Program-made: the position numbers and the translations under genes
The notes under the pieces: generated by a model
What the model was told of the DNA's origin: nothing
Seen by the model: the letters and a program-made list of their open reading frames with translations, nothing else
Database searches by the model: none
In this document: positions 35,055 through 46,309 of the stretch, piece after piece
Layout: each line of letters begins with the position of its first letter
Numbering within the stretch: the first letter of the stretch is position 1
NCBI GenBank assembly: GCA_964019165.1
Contig: OZ025271.1
Span: 11,580,259-11,644,258 of the forward strand
Direction of reading: 5' to 3'
Length of the DNA: 64,000 nucleotides
Source: Mastigias papua
Taxonomy: Eukaryota > Cnidaria > Scyphozoa > Rhizostomeae > Mastigiidae

Positions 35055-35405
35055 TATTGTCTCTGCGGGGGAGCGTTGGTACCTTGATTTGTTAAGCTAC
35101 TATCTAGTGCAACTGTAGGGCTGTGCTATGAAGCGTTACAATGAGAAGGGAAGGAGGGTCTCAAAAGCGGTAAATTTGGCGTCAAGTAATGAATGAATGA
35201 CCACGCGAGTTGTCATTCACCCATTACTTAACGCCAAATTTACCGTTTTGAGCGCTCATTCACCCATTACTTGACCCCAAATTTACCGTTTTTTGATACC
35301 CTCCTTCCCATCCCATCGTAACATGTCATAGCACAGCCCTACAGTTAAATTAAATAGTAGCTTAACAAATCCAGGAACTAACACTCCCCCGCAGAGGCAA
35401 TATGT
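35055..35405. repeat. Fold-back element just upstream of the HEPN gene
   Basis: ACATATTGTCTCTGCGGGGG at the left edge is mirrored at the right edge, and the arms stay alignable for about 150 bp (GTTAAGCTACTAT, CTGTAGGGCTGTGCTATGA, GGAAGGAGGGT). The centre repeats GGTAAATTTGG-GT-AAGTAATG in both orientations. The right edge is 100 bp from the HEPN start codon, so it could influence that promoter. Confidence 0.8.
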
Positions 35406-35505
35406 TTCCTGTAGCTTCCTGAGTGCACTCAGGCTATTATGTATTTGATATTGTTTACGGCTATTCTTTACATTGAGTTTTCTGTTTTTAGAATTATAAT
35501 CAAAC

Positions 35506-36094
35506 ATGGATCTCACACGTGAGGAAGAAAACTTTAGCAAATCGACAAAGATGATCACTGAGATCATGCCCAAACATCTCAGGCAGCTTTTTGTAACCGA
35601 GTGGAATACTAAATTCCCAAGTCAACCCTGGGCTAATGATGCTGTCAGTGGCCAGTTACTGTTCAATGCTATACCTCCAAGTGCTAAAAACAGGAATGGT
35701 GATCTGAACCGTAAAGAGTTGCAGCCAAAGATACTTTCAGGAGATGCCAATTCATGGGATCCAACAGTACTGTTTTATTTGTTCTTCTATGCTGATCTCC
35801 AGCTTATTGATACTTTTCGTCCATACACCCAAAGAGCCGCCGCCATTAATCGCTTTCGTGAGCTGCGGAACTCGTATTTTGGTCATCCTGCCAATATGTC
35901 CATGTCTGTTGACGATTTTGAGGCTCTGTCGAAGGAAGTCAAAGACATTGCAAAAGATGTGTTCGGAGCTGTTGCTGAAAATGAGATAGATCAGATAATA
36001 CATTCGCAGATAAAGTCAGCAGAATACCATGCATTAAAGAAGAAGTATGATGAAGAAAAACGAGACTATGGTGTAGTGATGTCGAGGCGTCATG
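35506..36094 (+). CDS. DZIP3-like HEPN-domain protein, first coding exon
   Basis: A 589-nt exon opening with ATG in AAACATGG, with a donor at CATG|GTAAAA (phase 1). Residues about 8-165 look like the DZIP3/hRUL138-type HEPN domain seen in many invertebrate proteins: LRQLFVTEWN, PWANDAVSGQLLFN and DPTVLFYLFFYADL are helical blocks of that family. RNSYFGH at residues 121-127 fits the Rx4-6H signature of HEPN ribonucleases, so RNA cleavage or binding is possible. A charged, coiled-coil-like tail follows. Related proteins couple this domain to ankyrin, TPR, TIR, death or NACHT modules in immune-type receptors. The next exon is probably 37251-37274. Without splicing the frame stops at 36132. Confidence 0.75.
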
Positions 36095-36378
36095 GTAAAA
36101 ATATTACTCTTATTTCTGTCTTTCTCATATAGATGCAATGTGAGTGTATCAGATTGTATCCTCTTCTGTTTTAGTTATCTGATACACCCCCCGTCCATTA
36201 TCTAAGAAACTATAGTAAAGTTGCTAGTACAGTGACGAATTTAACATGCATTGGGGATTGTGGCCAGCTTTCAACCTGTAAGTTATTTTTTATTTTGTTT
36301 GTTTGTCTTGGTTGATCATAGTCAATTCTTTTATATGCAAAGACAACCGGATGTAGAAGAGATACAGATTGACGATGG

Positions 36379-36474
36379 GAGAAAGTAACTGACCTTTTAG
36401 CTCAGTGGTAGAGAACGTAATGTACGAAGTCAGGGGTTCTGAATTTGAATCCTGCTTGAGTCATTTACTTTCTC
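36379..36474 (+). repeat. tRNA-like core inside a long outer stem
   Basis: An A box (TAGCTCAGTGGTAGAG) and a B-box-like TTTGAATCC lie at tRNA spacing. Outside them GAGAAAGTAACTGAC pairs with GTCATTTACTTTCTC (one mismatch). The acceptor stem inside is imperfect (GAC/GTC only), so it is not a normal tRNA; it may be a SINE-like unit. It lies in the presumed first intron of the HEPN gene. Confidence 0.5.
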
Positions 36475-37250
36475 GCACTTTCAATCTTCACTTCTCATGT
36501 TGTGGTATTCCCAGTCACTTGCTGTTATTAGTAACAAGCATCATTGCTTCATTTTCTTCTGAAAAGTGTGGTTTTTCAATAATGAAATATTTGGTCGCCT
36601 TGTCTAAGTGCCCACCTCCAGGTTAAATTGTCAAAACACATTTCTGCAATAGGGCGAACAAAATATTGCACCACCACGTGACCTTCAAAATGAGGACACA
36701 TCACCATAGCAACATGTATTTAACCTGTGTTTTACTACAAAAATATTGCATGCTAAGCATGGGAATATTAGCTTTGACTTGTGTCCAAATGCCGTCCAAA
36801 TGATGGAAAACATGAAATTCAACATTTGGTAGCCATACGTAATGAACCTTTTATGCAAAAACAATACATCCGAAATTAATTTAACAAAAACTGGTAGTAA
36901 AGGGTTTATTTGTTTTGTTTGTTATCATCTTTGTCTGCTTTTCCATTTAGCATTGGAACATAAAATCGAGAACGTTGTTGCTAATATTGAGTAAAACGTA
37001 TTGATAAAACTCATGAACAAGTATCTGTTAGCATATTTGATTAATATTCAAGCATTGCTTGTTGTTGAATAATTATCTTTAAATTGCCTCCTGAATTTTA
37101 CAAAAAGTGTAGACAGAGGAAGGTATTATTTTGAAGCAAAGCGAGATATATGATATAATACTTTAGTTGTGTATATATATTTTATAATTTCTTCAATTGT
37201 TATATTTTATATGTCATACTGATGTTATTCAATAATTATTTCAGCTTTAG
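36475..37250. other. Presumed intron of the HEPN gene
   Basis: AT-rich with no repeat or ORF recognised. Confidence 0.4.
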
Positions 37251-37274
37251 AACCCATCACACTAGACCGCAGAG
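37251..37274 (+). CDS. 24-nt microexon, probable second exon of the HEPN gene
   Basis: Bounded by ATTTCAGCTTTAG and GTGAGT. Phase 1 in and 1 out, matching the donor of 35506-36094, so the joined frame reads EPITLDRR. A closely similar microexon with the same size, phase and splice sites lies at 62432-62455. Symmetric phase would allow it to be duplicated or skipped without a frameshift. Confidence 0.55.
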
Positions 37275-40200
37275 GTGAGTGGCATTTGTCATGTCTGTCT
37301 CATATCATTTATTATCTGTGACGTCATAATCATTCGTATTGTTTCCATGATCAATGTAGCCACTGTGGTCATCATGATCATCAACACGATCATGAAAATC
37401 GTCATTGTGATCATCAGTGCATTCCAAGCAAGTCATTTGATAAGTATGTATGTCTGCATGATCGTAATTGCACACCATTCATAATTAAGTAATATAGTTT
37501 CCTTATTTGGGATTGTACTCTCCAGTGGTTTACCCCTTGTGATTGCTTTGCATCATTAGAGGTATGTCAATGCTTGTATGATCTACGACAAACGAGAAGC
37601 CTTGTCTAGCAATCTCCGAGTGGTCTTAACTCTTTACGACATGGTGGTGGCAGAATGGCTTACCATTGAAACTAGCATCAATTGCTGTTTACGCTCTTAA
37701 ACAGGTAAATCATTAAAGAACAATAATGGCATATGACATCCTGCCTTTATGAAGGAAATCAATATTGATGGTATTTGATATGTGGAGGGTAAATCTAGTT
37801 TCGAAGTGTCGATCGACTATCAATTCGGTTACTGTCCTCTTTTAATTTAAGACTATACTATCACAGAAGGGTAAACAGCACAAACTCACAGTCTTAGCAA
37901 TATTACGTTTAGAAATGAATCGCTTATCTAGAAACTGGGAGGTGGCATTATCATAAGCATTTGTTGGAAGAGCAGTTTTAACAAGAAATTATTTAATTAT
38001 TCAGTTGTGTAAAATTCTCAATGAAGTATAATGAAGAGCAAGTGGAAAGGGCCATAGGTAGAGCAATAGCTAAAGAATAAATTAAAAGCCACAATTCTAA
38101 TCAAAGTATAGACTAGATATACCCTCTGATTTGTAGGTGTTATGATGGATAAACCACTTTATAAACCTGTAAGTGGTTTGGTATTGTATACAGAGTTGTA
38201 TTCAGACTAGGACCATTATGCAAATATGAAGCACCAGGACATATGGCATACGCTTATCTTATTCATTTGGAGTGATAAACTTAATGTTTTGATGTTGTTT
38301 GGTTATACAGTTCAGGAATTTTTATGCAAAGGCAGTGTGCATTATTGACACGCATATGGACAAACAGGGATTTAGGCCCATGTGGTTATGCACAATAGAA
38401 CTTACTATCCAAAGTGTGAAGGGGTCCGAAATGGGCCTATATGGCCACCGTATTAGTCTTGATGTGCTCATCTGCCATATTTGGCACAGTATACTAAAAT
38501 GATGTTCAACATAAAGCACTTCTATTTGATGACGTCATTCCTATTAAACAGTAATGATGCACATAGTTTAATGGTTCCATCTGGCTAACATCAATAGGCA
38601 GACTAGAGATAACATAGGTAACCAGACATCTTCTATTGGCTCAACCAATATATGTCCTTCATTATGTATTCATTGGTAGTAGATGGCTGCAAAATGGGAA
38701 TCAGGAGCTTAGGAAGTTTTTAATTGTAGGTCCTTGTAATTGACTGAAAAGGTCTGGCAATACCGTTGTCATTTTGAAACTCGGGTAAACCATAAAGGAT
38801 CCATGGATTAGCAGCAGATAATATGAGTTTAGCATAGATCTATTTGGATATACGTTGCTTTCAAGTACCGTATCTCTAAAACTTGGACTTTCTTTCCCTT
38901 CCCTTTTCAACTATCAGTCCACAACACAATCAATGCTCATTGTTACAATCGTGTAATCAATAGCTTGATCCTGTAATTTATTGGTCCGTGTTTCTTCTAG
39001 AGCTCGAAATTTTAAGCCTGTTTTTCTTTAATTCAAAGTGGTACAAGTTCCATCTGTTATCTGCTTCAACTCGCCATATGTGCTATCTGTCAAATTGACC
39101 TTAGGTTCTGGTAGCCGTGAAATTGTCTCATGATTGATCAAAATGCTCCTTGCGCTCAAGATCTGCTCTTTATTGGTGACAGATGCTCTCTCCTTGTTTA
39201 ACAGTAATCTTGTCTGTTTTTTATCTTCATGTTTATCTCTCACTTCTGCAGAGGAGAATTTAACTAGAATCTCGTAGTCAAGAGGAGGCCATGGTTTTCT
39301 CAGATCATTTTTTCTACCAGCAGATTCGGACCCCCAATTTCATTCATTCAATTGTCCAATTTCAGACATCTTTCCATTAAGCACTCTTCTGATCTGTTTT
39401 TCATTGCAACATTTCCTTCAATAATTGCCAATAGGATGTTGCTTTATCATCATTTCAGTCATTGGTATGTTGCCGATTTTCTTCTCCTTATCTCTTTTGC
39501 TGTCCCTTCAGATACCACTTTGCTTTTTTTGCAAGGCTGTTTTCATCAGATTTCTACAGCTAGCGTCCAGCAATTTCTTCATTAGTTCCACTCCTCAGAT
39601 CAATTTAATTTCTATTTACTGACGCTCTAGAGAGTGCCCATCATATAAATCTCTTTAACGCAATCTCCTTCACACTGCTGCTAATCTCTAATGATTTTTC
39701 AGGCTGTCGTTTTTTACAATAATAGAAAAAGTAAGCTAAGATACCTTGCAACCAAACAATCACCAGTGATGATTTAAATGACAGGTTTAAAAAGAGTGGA
39801 AACATGACACTCTTTTTCAATGGAAATTGAATGGATATTAGTAAGAAAAGTCTGGAGGAAGTCAGGAAATTTTACTGAAATTTGAAGATCATAAGAGGAA
39901 AGTGAGGAGTTTTTCTATGCAGATTAATTCTTTGGTGCCCAACAGACAACTTTACACATTGCGCAAATTTGATATCGTTTGTTCATAATTGAGAATGTAG
40001 CTCTCCAACACGTTGCTGATGTTTCATAGCTGTTTGTTATAAGAAGTGTTTTATATCTCTTGGAGTATCTTTAGCCAAGAGCGTATTGGACATCAGTTGT
40101 AGTGTCTAGCAGAGATGGTAACAAGTTTCCTCCAGGACTGAAGGATATAATATTTGCTGTTTGCAGTACTACTAAAGCTTCTATTTTTATATTTCTAACT

Positions 40201-40964
40201 TGAAGAACCCCATATTTTCTACATTATATTTTCGATTATCGCAGCTTATGAGTTCATAAGAATGAAAAGATTACAGTATGTTTTGAAAGCTGAGAACGAA
40301 TTTTACCAACACTCATGTGCCAAAGCAGGACTATAAATGAAGGAGCTCGAGGGATAACTATAATTTTAGTGTCTTTGTTGATAATACAACGATTGTGTAC
40401 AAAAAACTATAAAAAATTGTAAAAAGTGGTATGGCATAGCATGAAGTCCATGATTGCACAAATCAGCATGTAGCATAAAATATGCCATGAAAATGGCACC
40501 AGTTCTTTAAAAGGATCCGTGAGTGTTTGTGAGTTTTGGCATTTGTCATTTGTATCGCATTTATTTGGCATTTGTACGTAAAGCTTTGATCATCATTGTG
40601 AAAGATGTCATTGCCTGCATTACATTTTCATCCTTTGAAACTTAAACACTTAACCACTGTTAAAAATTGCAAAGGGAACTACCATTTATATTTAATCAGC
40701 TATGTCCTTATGATAGCTGTGAAATAGTCTTTTAGTTCATGAAAATAATCCAAATGCAGAAGATATCTTCATTATTGGTGACAGTTGCTTCGTTATTCTT
40801 TAATGATAGTGACCTTATCTAATGTTCATCTTCATATTATTCTTTTTTGTTTTCTTTTATTCTCATAAGATTTACGATAACAAACACTTACAATACAAAA
40901 GCGAAGGGAGCACGGAAATACATAACAACCCCAAGAGTTACACTTAACATAGAGACACAAGTAG
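37275..40964. other. Long intronic or intergenic stretch
   Basis: The first 180 bp after the microexon is rich in GATCATCATGATC-type blocks and resembles the intron after the 62432 microexon. No further exon was convincing; a possible acceptor at 38309 (TTATACAG) leads to an early stop. ORFs at 38299-38910 and 39028-39622 have no domain. Confidence 0.4.
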
Positions 40965-41918
40965 TTACAAGTTTGTTACAAAAATATTAAAGTTCAGACA
41001 GATCATTTGTACGTCTGTCAGGGATCTCTTTACCTTGTGGTTTTTGAGGATCGGACGTGATTTGTTAGGAATAATGGAAGGCAAAGTTGTGCATGGATTT
41101 CTCTTAAAAAGCTTGAAAGCTGGAGACTTACCATCATGAGAAGGTGTAGTGTTTAATGCAAGTAGTGCTAGGTAAACATCTTGACCAGATTCGTGAGCTT
41201 TTTTGAGAGTGCGTTTCACAGTTTGAACTTGTCTTTCAACAAGCCCATTACTCTGAGGAAAATGGGGACTTGATGTGTCATGTTCAAAATCCCATGTCTT
41301 TTCAAATTGCTTATATTCATTGGAAATTAACTGTGGACCGTTTTCAGAAAAGAGTGTTTTTGGTATACCATGACGGCTGAATACCTCCTTGGTGGCTCTT
41401 ACGACTGTTGAAGCATCAATAGGTTTCTCGAGGGGCACTATCTCAAAATATTTTGAATGGTAGTCAATAATTAGGAGGTATTCTTTGCCATAAATTGTTA
41501 ATAGATCACAGGCCACTTTTGTCTATGGTGTGCTAGGAATATCATAAAGTAACAGGGGTTCATGTTTCTGTCGGCTACGATGATTAAGACATTCAGGACA
41601 TTGTGATACAAGTTCAATGATTTCATGATTGATGCCTGGCCAGAATATAGAGTTTCTTGCACGAATACTGCATTTTTCTTGACTTTGATGACCTTGATGA
41701 ATGAAAGATTTGATCTCTGAGCGCATAATGGGTGGAATAATTATGCGTTGGTCTTTAAGAAGTAAATCATGGTTGTAAACGATATCATCGCGATGTTGGT
41801 AGAATGGTGTGAGTGATGGATCTACGTCTGGTTTTGGTGGCCAAAATTTGATGGTGTATTCTTTTAGTTTCTGCAAAGTTGTGTCACGTGCAGTTTCCGA
41901 TTGTAGACATTGCACCAT
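40965..41918 (-). pseudogene. Gypsy integrase
   Basis: The HHCC zinc module reads HQGHQSQEKC...SQCPECL in the first block (41523-41918). After a stop at 41520 the core follows: ACDLLTIYGKEYLLIIDYHS holds the first Asp, LFSENGPQLISNEY is where the second Asp normally stands (Glu here instead), and NGLVERQVQT keeps the Glu. The substitution in the triad and the stop mean it cannot be active. Confidence 0.85.
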
Positions 41919-42209
41919 TGCATCACTAATGGGTAAAGTTTGTATAACTTAATGAACTTAATGCATCATTTCGGCTTCATCGATTTCACATTTGCTTCCC
42001 CCTATTGGAGTGTAAGCACGACTTAGTGTGTCAGCACCTTTCATTGCCCTCCCGGTTGAGTATTCAAGAACATAGCTGTTCTTTTGCAAACGAAGAAAAA
42101 AGCTGTGTATACTAGGTGGACATAATGCTATACTTCTGGAAAATATGGCTTTGAGAGGCTTGTGATCATTCTAAACAACAAATTCCCGTCCATAGAGATA
42201 CTCACGGAA

Positions 42210-43113
42210 TCATTCACAGCGAAAAACTATTGATAACGCGTCACGTTCCATGGAAGCATAATTTTGTTCTGATTTATCCAAAGATCTTGATGCAAAAGCA
42301 ATTGGGTGCCACACTCTGTCAAGGGATTGCTCTATCGTCTCACAGAGACAAATAAGACTTGAATCAGTGCGAAGTCGTATTGGCAAGTTTGGATCGTAAT
42401 ACTGAAGAATAGGCACAGTGGTAATTATTGATTGCAGCCATTAAAATGCATCTTTCTGAGGTTTCAACATAACAAATTTCACATCTTTTTTTTAAGAGTT
42501 CTCGAAGTGGCGCAGTTTCATCAGAAAGCCTGGGAATGAACTTCCCTAGGTAATTGACCATCCCCATAAAGCGCTGAAACTCGATTTTGTTGGTGGGGAT
42601 AGGCATTTTTGTGATAGCCTCTACTTTTCGAGGATCGGGTCTCAAGCCTTCAGCTGATATGATGCGACATAGAAATGTTAGCTTTCTAGCCCCAAAAGTA
42701 CATTTATCGTTGTTCAGCATTAGACCACTATCTCTGATTGGTGTAAGTACTTGTTGAACTCGAGCATCGTGGGTATCCTTTGTGTCAGCCCAAATTATGA
42801 TGTCATCGTGTGAGTTCGCTACACCGCTTATACCCACGATAATTTTGGAAATTTCTAGCTGAAAGATTTCGCTCGCTGAGTGGATTCTGTATGGCATCCT
42901 TTTAAACTTGTAGCTTCCGAAAGTGGTGGGAAAAGTGAGCAAGTCAGAGCTTTCATTATCAACTGGGATTTGCCAGTACCCATTACTAGCATCAGGTTTC
43001 GTGAAGAATTGAGCACCGTTCATTGGAGATATAATTTCTTCCGCTGTTGGAAGGCGATAGTGATGCCTTTTGATTGCTTGATTAAGTGGTCGGGTATCAA
43101 GACATACTCGCAA
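42210..43113 (-). pseudogene. Gypsy reverse transcriptase and RNase H start
   Basis: Fingers RVCLDTRPLNQAIKRHHYRL, palm FTKPDASNGYWQIPVD with the first Asp, and SHDDIIIW where YVDD/VDDI is expected (His replaces the hydrophobic residue before DD). The connection domain (FMGMVNYLGKFIPRLSD) leads by a frameshift into RNase H (DSSLICLCETIEQ, HPIAFASRSL). The upstream protease region (43160-43380) is readable only in pieces. Confidence 0.85.
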
Positions 43114-43387
43114 ATTCCCATTAGGTTTACTGACAACAACCCATTAGGTATACTGGTATAATTATAAGCAGAGAGCTTGACAGAGGTGGTCTTCAACTGG
43201 GGACGGGGTTTTAAGCTTGTCAAAATACTTCTTTTGCAGTACATTTACTTGTGCACCTGTGTCAATTTTGTAGCATATATGTTTACCAGCAGTTTCCAAG
43301 TTAATTGACCATTGACAGGGAGTTGTATCATTAACTGAGTCGATCTTGAGTGGCTTTTCAAAATCAGGAGGAGTTAAAGAGTCTTGG

Positions 43388-44242
43388 TCAGTTGCGTTTA
43401 AAATGCGTATCTGACGAGGAATCAGAACATGGACCGAGATTTTCTTCCTCTACTATCTGAACACGTTTTGTCCAACATTTACCATAATGATTGTTATGGT
43501 GACATCTATTGCATTTGTGAGCATAGGCTGGACATCTTCCAGGAGCGTGGCTGCTTTCACAAAATTTACAACGTTTAATTATCTCTGCTCGCTTACTCTT
43601 GAACTGTGCTTTCTCCGGTTCTTTGGAGGGAGCCCCAGCACTATCCTGTTTTGGTTCTTTCCACCTATGATAATTAATTTTACTAATTGAGCGGTCAGTA
43701 AGAGTGGTGAGCTGTTTGGCATGTTCCTTTGTTTGTTCCACAGCCAGACCAAGTTTTATGGATGTCGTAAGAACCAATGTAGGCTCCCTCAGCATCCGTT
43801 CTCTGAGAGCACGGTCAGTAACGCCACAAATAATCACATCTTTTATGAGCGAGTAACGCAAATTCTCAAAGGCACATTCAGCTAACAAAGTTCTAAGTTT
43901 TGTCACAAAATTGTTGAAAGGTTGTCCTTCAGCTTGGTGATAAGTAAAGAATTGATGTCTATTGATAGTGATGTTAGAGCGGGGGTTACAATGTGCTTCA
44001 AACTGATCGAGAACAGGATTTAATTTGAGCGAATCACCAGCAGTTGTAAACTCAAAAGTTTCATAGATTTCCCTACCACGTTCTCCTATGCAGGTAAGTA
44101 GAATAGAGGTCTTAATCTTATCTTATTTCGTGTCAGATTCAGTGGCAACAAGGTAGAAATCGAAGGCCTTCCGCCATGTTTTCGAAGTCTGTCCCACGTT
44201 GCCTTCGAAAGACAGAGGTCCAGGCGGTTTGAGACGTTCCAT
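43388..44242 (-). pseudogene. Gypsy gag with two zinc knuckles
   Basis: Begins at 44242 with a MERLKPPG-type start, carries FDFYLVATESD, and meets one stop near 44125. It continues as the capsid-like FFTYHQAEGQPFNNFVTKL and ends with CKFCESSHAPGRC and CNRCHHNNHYGKC, the CCHC knuckles of invertebrate gypsy gag proteins that bind the element's RNA. Confidence 0.8.
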
Positions 44243-44308
44243 AATAGTGTAGCTGCGTAGACAGCGTTGAAACTGAATAATTATGAAGCAACTACGCACC
44301 TGACACCA

Positions 44309-44610
44309 TGTAATATATCGGATTGCAGCAGATAGAGTCTATGAGAAATGAGGATCAATTGAGAAAACGTGAATGTAATAAGATGACTAATGAATAAGAA
44401 TCTCGAATATAAAATAGACAATGATATAGAAGCGCCGAAGGCGCTAGATGTGCATCTTCAGATAATTGCCTATTGTCTAAGTGAGGCAAGTCACGGATGA
44501 GTAAAGAGGTCAACATACTCAAGTTTCATGCAGGCTCAGTATGGGAGATAGGATGAAGCGCTCTCGTTTCACACTATATATGCGAAAAGAAGAGCCCAAT
44601 CCCTGAAAAA
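44309..44610 (-). repeat. 5' LTR of the gypsy element (outer edge uncertain)
   Basis: The LTR ends in CA next to the primer-binding site at 44308/44309. About 180 bp of it matches, in the opposite orientation, the sequence at 45750-45950. Both copies share the palindrome AGCGCCTTCGGCGCT followed within a few bases by a TATA-like stretch. Confidence 0.6.
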
Positions 44611-44982
44611 TCATGCAAATGGAATAGCATACCAACCAGCAGACACATCTATTACAAAAAGGCGGAATTTTCCTGCTTGAATCAGGCTATTTCCATTAAT
44701 GTTTTGGGTTAGGCCATTCTCTTTGTCATATTATATATGCAATACCAAATGAATGCAGCTCCATTCATGGATTGCTAGGCAGAAAAAATACTTTAAATGA
44801 GCTATACAATTACCTATCAAAGTTTTCTATATACTATTAGCACTATGACGTTACAAATTGCAAGCAAAAACTAAGTGAGAAAGTATGAATATGATTGCGA
44901 TTTGCGGAAAGATTTCTTCTTTACCTTTCAAAGTTCAGGAGTTATTGAAGCAGGGATTATTCTGCGGTCATCTCACATGAAC

Positions 44983-45459
44983 CAGGCCCGGCGAGAGGGG
45001 GCAGGTGGGGCACATTACCTGAACATACCTAAGAGGGGCCCCAAGGCTGTGAAATAGTTCTGTAGTAACTTTGATATTTTATAGTGAAGCCATCACAGCC
45101 TCTCATTTTTTGTTATGTGTTCCCCTAAAGGTACAAATTTAAGGGGGCTACAAAATCTAAGCTCCTTCTGACGAAATTTTGAGGGAGGGTTGAGCTACTC
45201 TGGGAAATAAGTTAGAACGCTGTCAATTTTTAAAACAACTTTTATATTCTTGGCTTCACGCACGAAACTAATCTCAAGAGATTTTGTTTGATATGCATTC
45301 CTTATTTATTTTTATAGCAAATAACAATATCAAGTTGTATTTAGGCAGTAATTTCTGAGAGGGGCTCCCATGGAAAATGTAATTTTTCAGCTCCCCCTTG
45401 GAAGAAGCATGTATGCATCTGTGTGCCCCGGGGCCCAATACATGCTCTCGGCGGGCCTG
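44983..45459. mobile_element. Possible 477-bp hAT-like non-autonomous element
   Basis: CAGGCCCGGCGAGAG at the left is mirrored by the right end (inverse CAGGCCCGCCGAGAG). CAG-G ends fit hAT elements, but no 8-bp target duplication is visible, so the assignment is tentative. No coding region. Confidence 0.5.
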
Positions 45460-45699
45460 AATAATTTGTGAGATCGGAAATTCCTAGAAGTATAGAGAGG
45501 AAATTTTTATACAGATCACAACAATGTCATACTTCACAACAATGTAATAAAATAAAACCGAACTGAACTAAACTCGTTGAATTAAATTTTACTTGCAAGT
45601 TGTATCTCTAAATAGAAAAATTTGCTTGGTGCCTGTATCGGTCACTTTAGATATACCAAGGAGATGGCCCAGGCGACAAAATGTAATGCAAATATCTAG

Positions 45700-46118
45700 A
45701 TCTATACTTGAATATAGAGGTCTTTGTGCGCTAGATGTGTAAATCGGCTGTATATACATTCATTTGTATGATCCTTCAGATATTGATGCCTTACTTTCAT
45801 AGATATGATGTGAAGCAAGAACGTTTCATGTGATCTCCCATACTCAGCCACAGCAGGGCTTTCGCATTCTGACCTCTTCAGTGATTTTGCCTCAGTGCCG
45901 AACAATGAACATTCGGATCTAGCGCCTTCGGCGCTTATATATCATTGAAAATAGATAAGTAAGGCGAAAGTGAGGTTAATAGAAAATGGCAGATAGGGCA
46001 AGTATTAGGTTCTAGTAGGATTAATGTAGGAATAGAGAAGTGAGGATGTGATGGGAGCAATGAGATGACTAGAGAAATATAAGAATATATATGAATTGGT
46101 TTACACATATAACAGATT
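45700..46118 (+). repeat. Solo-LTR-like copy in opposite orientation
   Basis: Shares CTAGCGCCTTCGGCGCTT and flanking blocks (GAGTATGGGAGAT, GAAGAGGTCA in inverse) with the gypsy LTR at 44309. No internal gypsy sequence follows on the + strand, so it is best read as a solo LTR. Boundaries are approximate. Confidence 0.5.
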
Positions 46119-46309
46119 CTAGTGTCCTCCGCAAATTACCAATAGGTGGTTTGTTTTGTATTAAATATTAATGAGCTCTTGAAGTGATAAGTTTACATAA
46201 CGTGATGCAAGAACGTTTTTTGGGAATTTGGTATTGCAGATATGATTATGAATTGAAGTTGTTGAACTGACCAGGATGCAAAGCAACATGTTAATCTCCA
46301 TGGTTATCT

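Larger units (their letters stand above)
40965..44308 (-). mobile_element. Ty3/gypsy retrotransposon, internal region, decayed
   Basis: Gag with CCHC knuckles, then RT, RNase H and integrase in gypsy order on the - strand. The primer-binding site on the - strand starts TGGTGTCAGG directly at the inner edge of the LTR (44308). No 3' LTR is seen below 40965, so that end is lost. Stops, frameshifts and altered catalytic residues show that it is dead. Confidence 0.85.

Noticed and set aside
36391..36462. Functional tRNA gene
   Set aside because: Only three acceptor pairs form cleanly and the T-arm is irregular.
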